A DNA stretch of 64,000 bases from Streptomyces sp. B3I8 (GCF_030816915.1 NZ_JAUSYN010000002.1:186001-250000); one strand, 5' to 3'; shown: positions 1 through 9,242, counted from the first letter of the stretch. Numbers and translations are program-made. Notes: generated from the sequence alone by a model not told the origin.

Positions 1-359
1 CGCCCCCAGAAGGCGACCGGCCGGATCCGGCCGTGCCGTCCGATCTCGTCCAGCAGGAGCCCGGTGATGAGGAAGCCGGACAGGACGAAGAACAGGTCGA
101 CACCGAGGAATCCGCCGCGCAGCCGTCCGGCGTGGAAGAGCAGGACGGCCGCGACGGCCAGCCCCCGCAGACCGTCGAGGGGAGCCAGATGCGCACGACG
201 GACGGGGGTGGAGGCAGGGGTGCCGCCGCCGGGACCCGGGAGACGAGCGGGTCGGTCGGGGCCCTCCGGACTGTCAGGGCCGACGGGACTGTCAGGGGCG
301 GCGGGACTGTCAGGGGCGGCGGGACTGTCAGGGGCGGCGGCCAGACGCTGGTGAGCCAT
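1..359 (-). CDS. Acyltransferase 3 family membrane protein (N-terminal part, runs off the window)
   Basis: The first ~119 residues are present; the rest lies beyond base 1. After a Pro/Asp/Ser-rich N-terminus the protein reads LDGLRGLAVAAVLLFHAG, then GFLGVDLFFVLSGFLITGLL, the diagnostic start of the acyltransferase-3 (OafA/YrhL-like) fold. The DGLRG motif and the conserved His of LLFHAG are intact. Family members are ~10-TM proteins that O-acylate cell-surface polysaccharides, antibiotics or lipids. The ATG at 359 follows AAGGAACCCG, a usable ribosome site. It lies 128 nt downstream of an SGNH-hydrolase lipoprotein gene on the same strand. Acyltransferase-3 and SGNH domains often occur as fused or paired partners, so the two may act together on a surface glycan. 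The acyl group and substrate cannot be read from sequence. Confidence 0.85.
   Translation of the reverse strand, partial: MAHQRLAAAPDSPAAPDSPAAPDSPVGPDSPEGPDRPARLPGPGGGTPASTPVRRAHLAPLDGLRGLAVAAVLLFHAGRLRGGFLGVDLFFVLSGFLITGLLLDEIGRHGRIRPVAFWG
268..339. repeat. 18-nt tandem repeat, four copies, inside the acyltransferase N-terminus
   Basis: Four consecutive 18-nt units (GGACTGTCAGGGGCGGCG, the first one degenerate) begin at 268, 286, 304 and 322. On the minus strand they encode a PDSPAA-type hexapeptide repeat in the cytoplasmic N-terminal tail. The unit length is a multiple of three, so copy-number change would keep the reading frame. Confidence 0.85.
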
Positions 360-487
360 CGGGTTCCTTCGTCGGAGGCGTCGGGAGAACGGAGGGGACA
401 GGGGCGGGCCCATCAGGGATTGGAGCCGGGCGGGGCCGGGGCCGCCAAGGCCGGGGCCAGGGGTGGCGGCCGGGGCGGGGACCCGGC

Positions 488-1401
488 TCAACCGCAGCCG
501 AGCTCGGCGTAGCGCCGGTCCCCCGCCCATCCGTCCTCGGCCCACCGCTCGGGCGCGGCGGGCGTGAAGTCGTAGAGGGCGCCGAGCCGTTCGGTGAACC
601 ACTTGGCGAAGCCGGCCGAGCCCTGCTGGCACGAGTGGATGCCGTCGGAGGAGCGCTGGGCCCTGGCGGCGGTGCCGTCGGTGCCCCACAGCTTCGACGC
701 GTCGAGGAAGTGCACCTTCTGCGCGTGCGCCTTCGCGACCGCCTCGGCGGCTTCGGGCGCGCTCTTGATGGCGTCGGTGTGCCTGGCGTAGAAGTCGTCG
801 ATCTTGTACGGCGGCGCGGACACGAGCACGAGCTCCGCCCCGGCGTCGCCGGCCGCCCTGGCGAGCTTCTCGTAGGAGGCGCGCTGCTGTGCGGGGGTGC
901 CCCAGTCGTAGGTGGTGATCTGGTAGGCGAGCACGTCGGGACGGAACGAGGCGAGGTCCTTGCGCAGTTGCTTCCAGGTCGACCGGGCGAGCGCCGTGCT
1001 CATCCGGTCACCCTCGACGACGGTGCCGCCGCCGTCGGAGGAGTCGTTCTTGAAGGAGGCGCCACTGGCCTTCAGCGCGGCGCCGAGTGGCGGGGCCTCG
1101 ACGCCCGCGATGGAGTCGCCCACCCACAGGACCTTCGTGTCCGTTCCGCTCCCCGATTCACCGGCGGGGGCGGACGACGACGAGGCCGCCCCCGTCGTCT
1201 TCGTCCCCGTCGCCTCGTCGTCGCCGCAGCCGGCCAGTGCGCCGAGGGTGCCGACGGCGGCCAGCAGCGCGGCGGCCGACAGGGTGGAACGGCGGCGCCG
1301 CGCGCGGGAAGGGCGGGAAGGGCGGTGGCGAGGCGGGCGTTGGCCTCGGTCCGGCGGGCGTCGGCCTCGTCGCGGCGGATGTTGTTCGTCCGGATTCGCA
1401 T
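488..1401 (-). CDS. SGNH/GDSL-hydrolase-type lipoprotein with an apparent frameshift near its 5' end
   Basis: The bulk is clear. A lipoprotein signal (LSAAALLAAVGTLGALAGC, lipobox LAGC) leads into a Ser/Gly/Thr linker, then VLWVGDSIAG (SGNH block I, nucleophile Ser) and a C-terminal DGIH (catalytic Asp/His block V). Predicted role: extracytoplasmic esterase or O-acyl hydrolase, paired with the acyltransferase downstream. The frame holding the signal peptide has no ATG, GTG or TTG before the GTG at 1123, which would remove the lipobox. In another frame an ATG at 1401 with GGTGAG 8 nt upstream starts a peptide beginning MRIRTNN that runs to about 1310. Adding one C in the CCCGCGCG stretch near 1305-1318 would join the two. 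So the gene is either frameshifted, mis-sequenced, or starts at a non-canonical codon. Confidence 0.65.
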
Positions 1402-1912
1402 GGCAGGAAGCTCACCAGGCGCGACGGCCCGTCGGCCGCGTTGTCATCCGTTGCTCACACAACGGGAGAGCGCCCGTCACACACCCCGGCGGGCCGCTTC
1501 CGCCGCCGCGTCCCGGAGCCGGGCGGGCAGTTGTGACGCATACGTCGGCAACGGTCGCGGCCCGCGGCCCGCGGCCGGGTGACCGTCCGTGGGACATGTG
1601 TGCCGGACCGTGTCCGCCTCGGGCGGTGGCACGCGCACCCCGGGCCGATCCCCTCAACGCCCCTGAGATGCCGCTCTGTTGAGTCCGGGCGACACAGCAG
1701 GCACCGACCCCTTGGTATGTCATCCGGGCCACCGCTCGTGGCCTATCATGACGCTGCCTCCATCATGATGGGCCGTGGGGCCCGCGAGTTGCCCGAAGCC
1801 GCAGTCGGTACGCACGGCCGACCGGATGGAGAACGTTGTTCACGCGTAGCCGAGCCGACGCCACAAGTGCCCCGCCGGCTTCGGGACATTGCCCAGAGGG
1901 AAGGCGAAGTCG
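1402..1912. other. Intergenic region between divergent genes
   Basis: No ORF here has credible codon use or a ribosome site. The stretch should hold the promoters of the SGNH lipoprotein (leftward) and the Ser/Thr kinase (rightward). A TATCAT at 1745-1750 is a possible -10 element, and CATCATGATG at 1761-1770 is a short perfect palindrome. Neither is strong enough to name a regulator. Confidence 0.4.
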
Positions 1913-3550
1913 GTGCATCCACCCCAGGAGACGGATCCGGAGCAGATAGGCCGCTACCGCGTGATACGTCGGCTCGGTCAGGGCGGCATGGGGCGGGTGT
2001 ACCTGGCACGCTCCCCGGGGGGACGCCCCGCCGCGGTGAAGGTCATCAACGAGCATCTGCAGCACGACGAGCAGGTGATGAGCCGGTTCCGCCGCGAGGT
2101 GGAGACGCTGGCCACCGTGCGCAGCGCATTCACCGCCGCCCTGATCGACGCCGAGCTGGAGACGCCCCCGTTCTGGCTGGCCACGGAGTACGTGCCCGGG
2201 CCGACGCTGCACGCGGCGATCGTGGACGGAGGGCCGTTCCCGCCGGATCTGGGCCGGGCCGTGCTGGCGGCCCTGGCCGAGGGGCTGGCCGACCTCCAGG
2301 AGCACGGGGTGTGGCACCGCGATCTCAAGCCGCACAACGTCATCCTGTCCGCCACCGGGCCCCAGTTGATCGACTTCGGTATCGCCCGGACCATCGGCGC
2401 CTCCGAACTCACGCAGGTGGGCAGCTGGCTGGGCACTCCCGGCTACATGGCGCCGGAGAGCATCACCAACGGTGACACCGGTTCCGCCTCCGACGTCTTC
2501 GCCCTCGGCGCCACCCTCGTGTTCGCCATGACGGGCCGCCCGCCCTACGGCGAGGGCTCGCTGGCGACGGTGTCGTACCGGGCGGTGCACCAGGACGTCG
2601 ATCTGAGCGGGGTGGACCCGGGCATCGCCGAGCTGATCGCGGCGTGCATGCACCGCGACCCGGAGCAGCGGCCCACGCCGCAGCAGATCATCGACTGGTG
2701 CGCGTCGGGCATCGATCTCGTGCAGCATCCCGCCTATCAGAAGGCGCTGGCCGTGAACGGGGCGGCGACGCCGGTGGAGAACGCGACGGTCGCCGCGGGC
2801 GTGCGCCAGGAGCTCGCCGCGGGTGTCCCCGCCGCGCCCACCGTCGTGGCCACCCGGTTCGAGGCCGCGTCCGGTCCCGGTGCGGGCACCCCGGTACCCC
2901 CCGGCTTCGGCCCCGCACCGGTCGTCGGCGCGGGTGCTCCCGTACCGCCGCGCCGGAGCAGGAGCCGGCTCCTCGTCGCCGGTGCCGTCGCGGCGGTCGT
3001 GGTGGTCGCCGCGGTGGCCGGCACGCTCGCCTACCGGGCCTCGCAGGACGACTCCCCCGGTCACCGGAAGCCGTCCGCCGCCGCCGGCCGGAAGTCGCAC
3101 CAGGCGGGCGGCGTGTCCAAGAACCCGGCGGCCGGCCGGCCCGCCGGGAAGGCGTCCCCGGACACCGACGCGTCCCCGGACACCGACCGGCCCGCGAGCG
3201 CCCCGGCCGCCGACGCCCCCCGCAACGTCTCCGTCAACGCCCCGCACACGCTGGAAGTCGGCCAGTTCCTGGAGAACGCGACCCGCAAGCTGATCATGCA
3301 ACCGGACGGCAACCTCGTCGTGTACGACGAGCAGGGGCACGCCCGTTGGGCCAGCCAGACCTTCGGCGAGAACTACACCGCGCAGTTCCAGGAGGACGGG
3401 AACCTGGTGGTCTACGCACCCGGCCACAAGGCCATGTGGGCCAGCAACACCCAAGGGCACGAGGGCTCCGTCCTGCTGCTGCTGGAGAACGGCAACGTGG
3501 TCGTGCAGCACGGCTCCGACGTGCTGTGGCAGACCGGCAGCGATCACTGA
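1913..3550 (+). CDS. Membrane Ser/Thr protein kinase with an extracellular bulb-lectin domain
   Basis: Hanks-type kinase of 545 aa. The glycine loop LGQGGMGRVYLA starts near residue 20, the catalytic loop HRDLKPHN is at ~133-140, DFG at ~153, and the APE motif follows. A Pro-rich juxtamembrane segment leads to one TM helix (~352-374, LLVAGAVAAVVVVAAVAGTL), a Ser/Pro/Asp linker, and an external ~110-residue bulb-type (B-lectin/mannose-binding) domain. That domain has three repeats: LIMQPDGNLVVYD, FQEDGNLVVYAPG and LLENGNVVVQHG. The kinase domain is cytoplasmic; the lectin domain probably senses a glycan or wall fragment. I chose the GTG at 1913 because AGGGAAGG lies 8 nt upstream; the TTG at 1889 has no such site. 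It sits before a GH97 gene on the same strand, but the 116-nt gap argues against tight co-transcription. Confidence 0.92.
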   Translation: MHPPQETDPEQIGRYRVIRRLGQGGMGRVYLARSPGGRPAAVKVINEHLQHDEQVMSRFRREVETLATVRSAFTAALIDAELETPPFWLATEYVPGPTLHAAIVDGGPFPPDLGRAVLAALAEGLADLQEHGVWHRDLKPHNVILSATGPQLIDFGIARTIGASELTQVGSWLGTPGYMAPESITNGDTGSASDVFALGATLVFAMTGRPPYGEGSLATVSYRAVHQDVDLSGVDPGIAELIAACMHRDPEQRPTPQQIIDWCASGIDLVQHPAYQKALAVNGAATPVENATVAAGVRQELAAGVPAAPTVVATRFEAASGPGAGTPVPPGFGPAPVVGAGAPVPPRRSRSRLLVAGAVAAVVVVAAVAGTLAYRASQDDSPGHRKPSAAAGRKSHQAGGVSKNPAAGRPAGKASPDTDASPDTDRPASAPAADAPRNVSVNAPHTLEVGQFLENATRKLIMQPDGNLVVYDEQGHARWASQTFGENYTAQFQEDGNLVVYAPGHKAMWASNTQGHEGSVLLLLENGNVVVQHGSDVLWQTGSDH

Positions 3551-3666
3551 GCTGCCCCCCGTTCACCTCTCGTCCGCGCCTCCGGGGCCAAGTGCCCACG
3601 GGGGCGCGGGTGGTTGGCGGGGCGTGGGAGAGGGGAAGGGTACTCGCGGAACCAGACAGGACAACG

Positions 3667-6390
3667 ATGTCAGTCATTGGACGGAGGCCCTCGGTGCGCA
3701 GAGCATCGCCCGGTTCGCGTCATCCCTTCCTGCCCGCCTGGACCCTTGTGGTGCTCGGCTTCCTGCTCGCCCTCGGCCCGCTCACCCCACCCGCCCACGC
3801 GGCCACCACCGGCAGCGCGGTCAGCGGCGGCGGGAGCGGGAGCGGCTGGACCGTGAAGCAGCCGGGGAAGGCGCACGACGGTGTCTCGGCCGTCGTCCGC
3901 CTCGACCCCGCCGACGGAACGGTGACCCTCGCCGCCCGCAGGGGCGGCACGACCGTACTCGAACCCGCTCCCGTCGGCCTCGTCACCCGGGCCGCCGACC
4001 TCACCTCGGGGTTGCGGCTCGTCTCCCGCCGCACTCGGCAGGTGAGCGAGCACTACACCATGACCACCGGCAAGCGGCTCCGCCGTACCGTGCGGGCCAC
4101 CGAGACCCGGTTCTCCTTCACAGGTGCCGGGGACGCCCGCCTCGACCTCCTCGTCCGGGCCTTCGACGACGGTGTCGCGTACCGGTACGTACTGCCCGCC
4201 CGGGGCGAGGTCACCGTGGTGCGCGAGGCGTCCGCGTTCAGGCCGCCCGCCGCCGCGCGTGCCTGGCTGTCGTCGTACACCCCCAACTACGAGCGCACGT
4301 TCGCTCCGTCCGGCGCGGCGGACGCCCCGGACGGCTCCTACGCCTACCCCGCGCTGTTCCGCACCGGCGGCACGTACACGCTGCTCACCGAGTCCGACGT
4401 GGACGGGCGCTACGACGGCAGCCACCTCGTCCACCAGCGGGGCAGCGCGGAGTACACCGTCGCCCTGGCCGACACCTCGGTCACCTCTTCCGGGCCCCTC
4501 GCCACGCCCTGGCGGACCGCCGTGATCGGGGACCTGGCCACCGTCACGGAGTCCACCCTGGTGGACGACCTGGCCCCGCCCTCCCGCATCGCCGACACCT
4601 CCTGGATCCGGCCGGGCAAGGTGGCCTGGTCCTGGCTGGCCGGCTTCGGCGCCGCCCAGCGCAGCCTGGCCACGCAGGAGCGCTTCGTCGACTACAGCGC
4701 GGCCCACGGCTGGCCGTACACACTGGTGGACGACGGCTGGAAGACCACCGACTGGATGCCCCGGCTCATCGACTACGCCCGGGCGCGGGGCGTCGGCGTC
4801 CTGCTGTGGGTGCACTACACCGACGTGGACACGGCCGCCGAACGCGCCGAGTTCCTGCCGAGGGTGAAGAAGTGGGGCGCGGCCGGGCTGAAGATCGACT
4901 TCATGGACTCCGACTCCCAGGAGCGCTTCGCCTGGTACGACGACATCCTGCGGGACACCGCCCGGGAGAAACTGCTGGTCGACTTCCACGGCGCCACACT
5001 GCCCAAGGGCATCCAGCGGACCTGGCCGCAGGTGATGACGATGGAGGCGGTCTACGGCGCCGAGCAGGGCAACGTCCCCGCCGCCGACCTGGCCACTCTG
5101 CCGTACACCCGCAATGTCGTGGGGTCGATGGACTACACCCCGATGGGCTTCCAGTTCGGCACCCGCACCGTCTCCGACGCCGCCGAGCTGGCGCTGTCGG
5201 TGGTGTACGAGTCCGGGTTGCAGAACTTCGCGGGGTCGGTGGAGGCGTACCGGGACCGGCCGGAAGTGGAGCGGTACCTGGAGCAGGTGCCGGCCGTCTG
5301 GGACGAGTCGCGGCTGCTTTCCGGGGAGCCGGGGCAGGACGCGGCGTTCGCCCGGCGGCGGGGCGCTCGGTGGTTCCTCGGCAGCATCAGTGCCGGGTCC
5401 GCCGGGGAGCGGGAGGTGCCGCTGGACTTCCTCGGCGGCGGGAAGTGGCTGGTGGAGGTGGTCCGGGACGGCGACGACGGGCTGGTCCGCGAGCGGCACG
5501 TGCTCACCCGGCACGACACGCTGCGGGTTCCCACGCACGAGCACGGCGGCTTCGCCGCGCTGGTGTGCCGCGCCGTCCCGGGCCGTGGCACCTGCGACCG
5601 GCCGGTGTCCCGGCTGCCGCTGACCGCGCTGACCGTGTCGCCGCAGAAGGCGGACGTCGAGGCGGGCGCCTCCGTCGAGGTGACGGCGCGCTTCGCGGTG
5701 GAGGAGTCCGGGCCCGCCCGGGACGTCGCCCTCACCCTGCGCGCGCCGGACGGCTGGTCGGTCGAGGACGGTACGGCGACCCGGGCCGCCCGCGTGGACA
5801 CGGGCGGGGAGCTGACCGGGCACTGGACCCTGCGGGTCCCGGCGGACGCCGCGGAGGGCGGCCGGGACCTGGTGGTCACCGCGGCGTACCGGGCACCTGC
5901 CCGGCCGGGGGTCCTGAAGGTGACCCGCACGGTCCGCGCGTACGTCTCCCCACCGGGCGTCGACCATGTCAGTGACCTGCCGTTCGTGTCGGAGAGCAAC
6001 GGCTGGGGTCCCGTCGAGCGCGACATGTCCAACGGTGAGACGGCCGCGGGCGACGGCGGACCGCTCAGCATCCGGGGCACCGTCCACGACAAGGGCCTCG
6101 GGGTACACGCCTCGAGCGAGGTCGTGGTCGACCTGGACGGCGCCTACCGGCGGTTCACCGCTGCCGTGGGCGTGGACGACGAGGTGAGCGGCAAGGGCAG
6201 CGTCGTCTTCGAGGTGCTCGGCGACGGCCGCACCCTCGCCACCACGCCGGTACTCACCTCCGCCGACGCGGCCCGTGCGCTCGACGTCGACGTCAGCGGG
6301 GTGCGGCGGTTGACGCTGCGGGTCACGGACGGCGGGGACGGTGTCGACTCCGACCACGCCGACTGGGCGGACGCCCGGCTGGTCTCCTGA
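3667..6390 (+). CDS. Secreted glycoside hydrolase family 97 enzyme with NEW3 and NPCBM domains
   Basis: A 907-aa secreted protein with a signal peptide (residues ~20-42, ending AHA-A). An N-terminal beta-sandwich is followed by a (beta/alpha)8 barrel with VDDGWK, then LKIDFMDSDSQERF (~408-421) and VMTMEAVYGAEQGN (~455-468), the GH97 catalytic regions. The Asp in KIDFMD and a Glu ~50 residues later match the layout of retaining GH97 alpha-galactosidases better than inverting SusB-type glucosidases; that subtype call is inference. The C-terminus carries a NEW3-type beta-sandwich (~650-740) and an NPCBM carbohydrate-binding module (~760-907; GLGVHASSEV is typical). Likely role: release of alpha-linked sugars from plant or microbial glycans outside the cell. 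The ATG at 3667 is preceded by GACAGG. A strong terminator follows. Confidence 0.9.
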   Translation: MSVIGRRPSVRRASPGSRHPFLPAWTLVVLGFLLALGPLTPPAHAATTGSAVSGGGSGSGWTVKQPGKAHDGVSAVVRLDPADGTVTLAARRGGTTVLEPAPVGLVTRAADLTSGLRLVSRRTRQVSEHYTMTTGKRLRRTVRATETRFSFTGAGDARLDLLVRAFDDGVAYRYVLPARGEVTVVREASAFRPPAAARAWLSSYTPNYERTFAPSGAADAPDGSYAYPALFRTGGTYTLLTESDVDGRYDGSHLVHQRGSAEYTVALADTSVTSSGPLATPWRTAVIGDLATVTESTLVDDLAPPSRIADTSWIRPGKVAWSWLAGFGAAQRSLATQERFVDYSAAHGWPYTLVDDGWKTTDWMPRLIDYARARGVGVLLWVHYTDVDTAAERAEFLPRVKKWGAAGLKIDFMDSDSQERFAWYDDILRDTAREKLLVDFHGATLPKGIQRTWPQVMTMEAVYGAEQGNVPAADLATLPYTRNVVGSMDYTPMGFQFGTRTVSDAAELALSVVYESGLQNFAGSVEAYRDRPEVERYLEQVPAVWDESRLLSGEPGQDAAFARRRGARWFLGSISAGSAGEREVPLDFLGGGKWLVEVVRDGDDGLVRERHVLTRHDTLRVPTHEHGGFAALVCRAVPGRGTCDRPVSRLPLTALTVSPQKADVEAGASVEVTARFAVEESGPARDVALTLRAPDGWSVEDGTATRAARVDTGGELTGHWTLRVPADAAEGGRDLVVTAAYRAPARPGVLKVTRTVRAYVSPPGVDHVSDLPFVSESNGWGPVERDMSNGETAAGDGGPLSIRGTVHDKGLGVHASSEVVVDLDGAYRRFTAAVGVDDEVSGKGSVVFEVLGDGRTLATTPVLTSADAARALDVDVSGVRRLTLRVTDGGDGVDSDHADWADARLVS

Positions 6391-6396
6391 GCGGAC

Positions 6397-6441
6397 CGGC
6401 GGCCCGGCGGCGGTGCGTCGCACACCGCCGCCGGGCCGCCG
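6397..6441. terminator. Hairpin terminator after the GH97 gene
   Basis: A perfect 19-bp stem (arms 6397-6415 and 6423-6441) closes a 7-nt loop just 7 nt past the stop codon. There is no U-tract, as is usual for Streptomyces hairpin terminators. Confidence 0.85.
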
Positions 6442-6580
6442 TGTCATGCCTGAGGAGGGTGTCCGCGGCCGCCGGGTACTCGTTCCTCAGTACCCGGACT
6501 GCCGTAGCGGCGAGGACGACGGGAGGGGTTCCGCCCGGCAGCCTTGAGGGGTTGGCGCGACGGATACGGAGACCCCTTCC

Positions 6581-6739
6581 ATGGCGACCTCGGTGAAGGA
6601 CGACGAAGCGGTGGCGGATGAGCCGTCGGTCGGGGTGGGCGAGGCCCTCGACCGCCGGCCCGTCGCTCCCCCGCCTGCGCTGGACGCCGCGCGGGACGCC
6701 GGAACACCGCGCCGCACGCCGTGCGGAACACCGCCGTGA
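6581..6739 (+). CDS. Possible small protein, 52 aa, unrecognised
   Basis: The ORF starts at an ATG with CGGAGA 9 nt upstream, and its first half is acidic (MATSVKDDEAVADEPSVG). The second half is Pro/Arg-rich, with a single Cys near the end, and looks less like coding sequence. It lies alone between the GH97 terminator and a two-component system. It could be a short peptide, the decayed start of a longer gene, or chance. I do not recognise a family. Confidence 0.25.
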   Translation: MATSVKDDEAVADEPSVGVGEALDRRPVAPPPALDAARDAGTPRRTPCGTPP

Positions 6740-6919
6740 GCGCCCGAACGGGCCGTCACCCGCCACACGCCTGAGAGGCCGCGCACCCCCGGCAGGGCCG
6801 CTCGTGCCGGGCACGGACGGCCCCGGCCCTGCCCCGTCCGGCTCCGCCCTCGCGGGGCGGCTGGCGCGCGGCCCGCCGGGTGACCCACCATGGCCGCACC
6901 TGACCCATCGGAGACATCC

Positions 6920-8089
6920 ATGCTCACCAGTTGGCGGCGGTTCGCCGACCGCTGCCCCCTCCTCGTCGAGTCGGCGTTCCTGCTGCTGTTGCTCCTCATC
7001 ACCGTCACCCAGAGTGTCCGCTCCGGTGACGGCGAGTGGATCGTCCCGGTCCTCGCGAGCACGGCCGCGTGCGGGGCCCTGCTGTGGCGGCGCACTCAGC
7101 CGGAGCGGGTCGTGGTGATCGCCGCGCTCTGCACCGGCGTGGCGGGCGGCAACAGTGACGAGGTCTCCGCGCTGCTGCTGCTCCCGGTCGTCGTCGCCCT
7201 GTACGAACTGGCCGTTCGGAACCCCGAGCGGATCGCCCGCGCGTACTGGGCGGCGGCGTACGCCCTGGTGGTGCTGCCGACGCTGCTCCCCGGCCCGAAC
7301 GACCAGCCCGGGGCGCAGACCGCGGTCCTGAGCGCCTTCTGGACCGCGCTGCCCGTCGTCCAGGGCTCGGCCGTCCGGGCGCGGCGGGCGTATCTGGAGG
7401 CGGTGCGCACCCGCGCCGAGCACGCCGAGCGCACCCGGGAGGAGGAGGCGCGCCGCCGGGTCGCCGAGGAACGGGTCCGTATCGCCCGCGAGCTGCACGA
7501 CGTCGTCGCCCACCACATGGCCCTGGCCAACGCCCAGGCGGGAACGGCCGCGCACCTCCTGCGCACGCGTCCCGACGAGGCCGAGCGGATCCTGGCAGAG
7601 CTGGGCACCACCACCTCCTCGGCCCTGCGCGAACTTCAGGCCACCGTCGGCCTGTTGCGTCAGTCCGACGATCCCGACGACGCCGGCGACCCCCTGGAGC
7701 CGTCCCCCGGGCTCGCCCGGCTCCCGGAACTGGCCACCGCGTTCGCCTCCGCCGGGCTCCACGTGTGCGTCGCGGTCGACGGGGAGGAGCGGTCGCTGCC
7801 GCCGGGGGTCGACCTGACCGCCTACCGGATCGTGCAGGAGGCCCTCACCAACGTCACCAAGCACACCACCGCCGGCACAGCGGAGATCCGCCTCGCCTAC
7901 TCGAACGACCGGCTGACCCTCACGGTCAGCGACGACGGCGGTGCCCTCCCCCACCCGCCGGCGCCCAGCGGCGGATTCGGGCTCGTCGGCATGCGTGAGC
8001 GCGCCCGGACGGCCGGCGGCAGCCTCCGGGCGGGGCACCGCCCCGGAGGCGGCTTCGCCGTCATCGCGGAACTCCCGCTGCCCACCTGA
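6920..8089 (+). CDS. NarL-type sensor histidine kinase
   Basis: A 389-aa membrane kinase. The N-terminal ~150 residues hold several hydrophobic helices (from SAFLLLLLLITVTQS onward). A short charged coiled coil leads to the HisKA_3 dimerisation/phosphoacceptor helix RIARELHDVVAHHM (~residue 190), whose His is the predicted phosphorylation site. The HATPase_c domain contains EALTNVTKHT and FGLVGMRERA, the N and G2 boxes. There is no distinct periplasmic sensor domain, so it probably senses through its membrane helices. I chose the ATG at 6920 because GGAGA lies 5 nt upstream; an in-frame ATG at 6890 lacks a ribosome site. The partner response regulator follows 60 nt downstream. Confidence 0.9.
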   Translation: MLTSWRRFADRCPLLVESAFLLLLLLITVTQSVRSGDGEWIVPVLASTAACGALLWRRTQPERVVVIAALCTGVAGGNSDEVSALLLLPVVVALYELAVRNPERIARAYWAAAYALVVLPTLLPGPNDQPGAQTAVLSAFWTALPVVQGSAVRARRAYLEAVRTRAEHAERTREEEARRRVAEERVRIARELHDVVAHHMALANAQAGTAAHLLRTRPDEAERILAELGTTTSSALRELQATVGLLRQSDDPDDAGDPLEPSPGLARLPELATAFASAGLHVCVAVDGEERSLPPGVDLTAYRIVQEALTNVTKHTTAGTAEIRLAYSNDRLTLTVSDDGGALPHPPAPSGGFGLVGMRERARTAGGSLRAGHRPGGGFAVIAELPLPT

Positions 8090-8117
8090 CCCCTGGCCCC
8101 TGGCCCCTGGCCCCTGA
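8090..8117. repeat. 7-nt tandem repeat (CCCCTGG x4) between kinase and regulator genes
   Basis: Three exact CCCCTGG copies and a fourth ending CCCCTGA lie directly after the kinase stop codon and end 32 nt before the regulator's start. This looks like a slippage-prone simple repeat in the intercistronic leader. I see no regulatory motif. Confidence 0.9.
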
Positions 8118-8149
8118 CACCCGTATCCCGAGCCCCTGGAAGAGCGTCC

Positions 8150-8815
8150 ATGACCATCCGCGTGCTGCTCGCCGACGACCAGACCCTGCTGCGGGCCACC
8201 TTCCGCATCCTGATCGACTCCTGTGCCGACATGGAGGTGGTCGACGAGGCCGCCGACGGCGCCCGGGCGGTCGAACTGACTCGCGCCCACCGCCCCGACG
8301 TGGTCCTGATGGACATCCGCATGCCCGGCACCGACGGTCTCGCCGCGGCCTCCGAGATCTGCGCCGACCCGGATCTGGCCGCCACCCGCATCCTGGTCCT
8401 GACCACGTTCCAGACCGACGAGTACGTGGCCCGGGCGCTCCGGGTGGGCGCGAGCGGCTTCCTCGGCAAGGACGTCTCCGCCGAGGCCCTCCTCGACGGC
8501 ATCCGCACCGTGGCCGCCGGCGACGCGCTGCTCTCCCCGACGGCCACCCGCGCGCTGATCACCCGTTTCCTGGCCACGCCCGAGGCCGACGCCGGGGCGG
8601 TACGGGACGCGGGTGGCCTGACGGCCCGGGAGCGTGAGGTGACCGCGTTGGTCGCGGACGGCAAGTCCGACTCCGAGATCGCCCAGCAGCTGTTCCTCAG
8701 TCCGCTGACCGTCCGTACCCACGTCCAGCGCGCCAAGACCAAGCTGGACGCCCGCAGCCGCGCCCAACTGGTGGCCATCGCCTACCGGTCGGGACTGGCC
8801 CGGCCACCGCGCTGA
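8150..8815 (+). CDS. NarL/FixJ-type response regulator
   Basis: A 221-aa regulator. The receiver domain has LLADDQTLLR, the phospho-acceptor Asp55 in VVLMDIRMPG, the conserved Thr in VLTTFQ and Lys in LGKDVS. A C-terminal LuxR-type HTH begins LTAREREVTALVADG and continues through SDSEIAQQLFLSPLTVRTHV. It is the cognate partner of the kinase just upstream (same strand, 60-nt gap holding the 7-nt repeat). The ATG at 8150 follows GGAAGAG. No target genes are obvious; the neighbouring cold-shock gene is the nearest downstream candidate. Confidence 0.93.
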   Translation: MTIRVLLADDQTLLRATFRILIDSCADMEVVDEAADGARAVELTRAHRPDVVLMDIRMPGTDGLAAASEICADPDLAATRILVLTTFQTDEYVARALRVGASGFLGKDVSAEALLDGIRTVAAGDALLSPTATRALITRFLATPEADAGAVRDAGGLTAREREVTALVADGKSDSEIAQQLFLSPLTVRTHVQRAKTKLDARSRAQLVAIAYRSGLARPPR

Positions 8816-8982
8816 GAGCGGCCGGGTCGGGGCCGAATGGGATCACCCCGGGCAGGAGGGCGTGTCGCCGGTCGGATAAACGCGGCGCCGGAGGGTAAAA
8901 AAGCTCAGGGCTCCTGCCGTCGCAGAAGCCGGGACGCGCCCACGTCGGGTCAGTCCCAGGACACCAACGAAGGACCAAGCGT

Positions 8983-9186
8983 ATGGCCAGCGGTACCGTG
9001 AAGTGGTTCAACTCCGAGAAGGGCTTCGGCTTCATCTCCCAGAACGACGGGGGCCCGGACGTCTTCGCGCACTACTCCGAGATCAACGGCAGCGGGTACC
9101 GCGAGCTGGTCGAGGGAGAGCACGTCACCTTCGACATCGGGCAGGGGCAGAAGGGACCGCAGGCGCAGAACATCACGCGGGGCTGA
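8983..9186 (+). CDS. Cold-shock domain protein
   Basis: A 67-aa single-domain CspA-like protein. It shows the RNP-1 motif KGFGFI and an RNP-2-like DVFAHYSEI, both needed for single-stranded RNA/DNA binding. Length and start [10 protein letters not shown] are typical of Streptomyces small cold-shock proteins, which act as RNA chaperones. The ATG follows GAAGGA at good spacing. It appears to be its own transcription unit, ending at a strong hairpin. Confidence 0.95.
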   Translation: MASGTVKWFNSEKGFGFISQNDGGPDVFAHYSEINGSGYRELVEGEHVTFDIGQGQKGPQAQNITRG

Positions 9187-9242
9187 CCGTTCCCCCGCCC
9201 GTACGGCCCTGACCGTCCGTCGGGTTTGTCCCTGAGCACCGT

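Noticed and set aside
2644..3666. Very long 5' extension of the GH97 reading frame
   Set aside because: It overlaps the kinase gene in another frame, is Arg/Gly-rich with non-coding composition, and the real signal peptide with a ribosome site starts at 3667.
3670..6447. 925-aa minus-strand ORF opposite the GH97 gene
   Set aside because: Antisense shadow: the strand with the GH97 signal peptide, catalytic motifs and NPCBM is clearly the coding one.
6487..7095. 202-aa minus-strand ORF before the two-component genes
   Set aside because: It overlaps the kinase gene antisense, has no ribosome site, and shows the Arg/Ser/Pro bias of shadow frames in GC-rich DNA.
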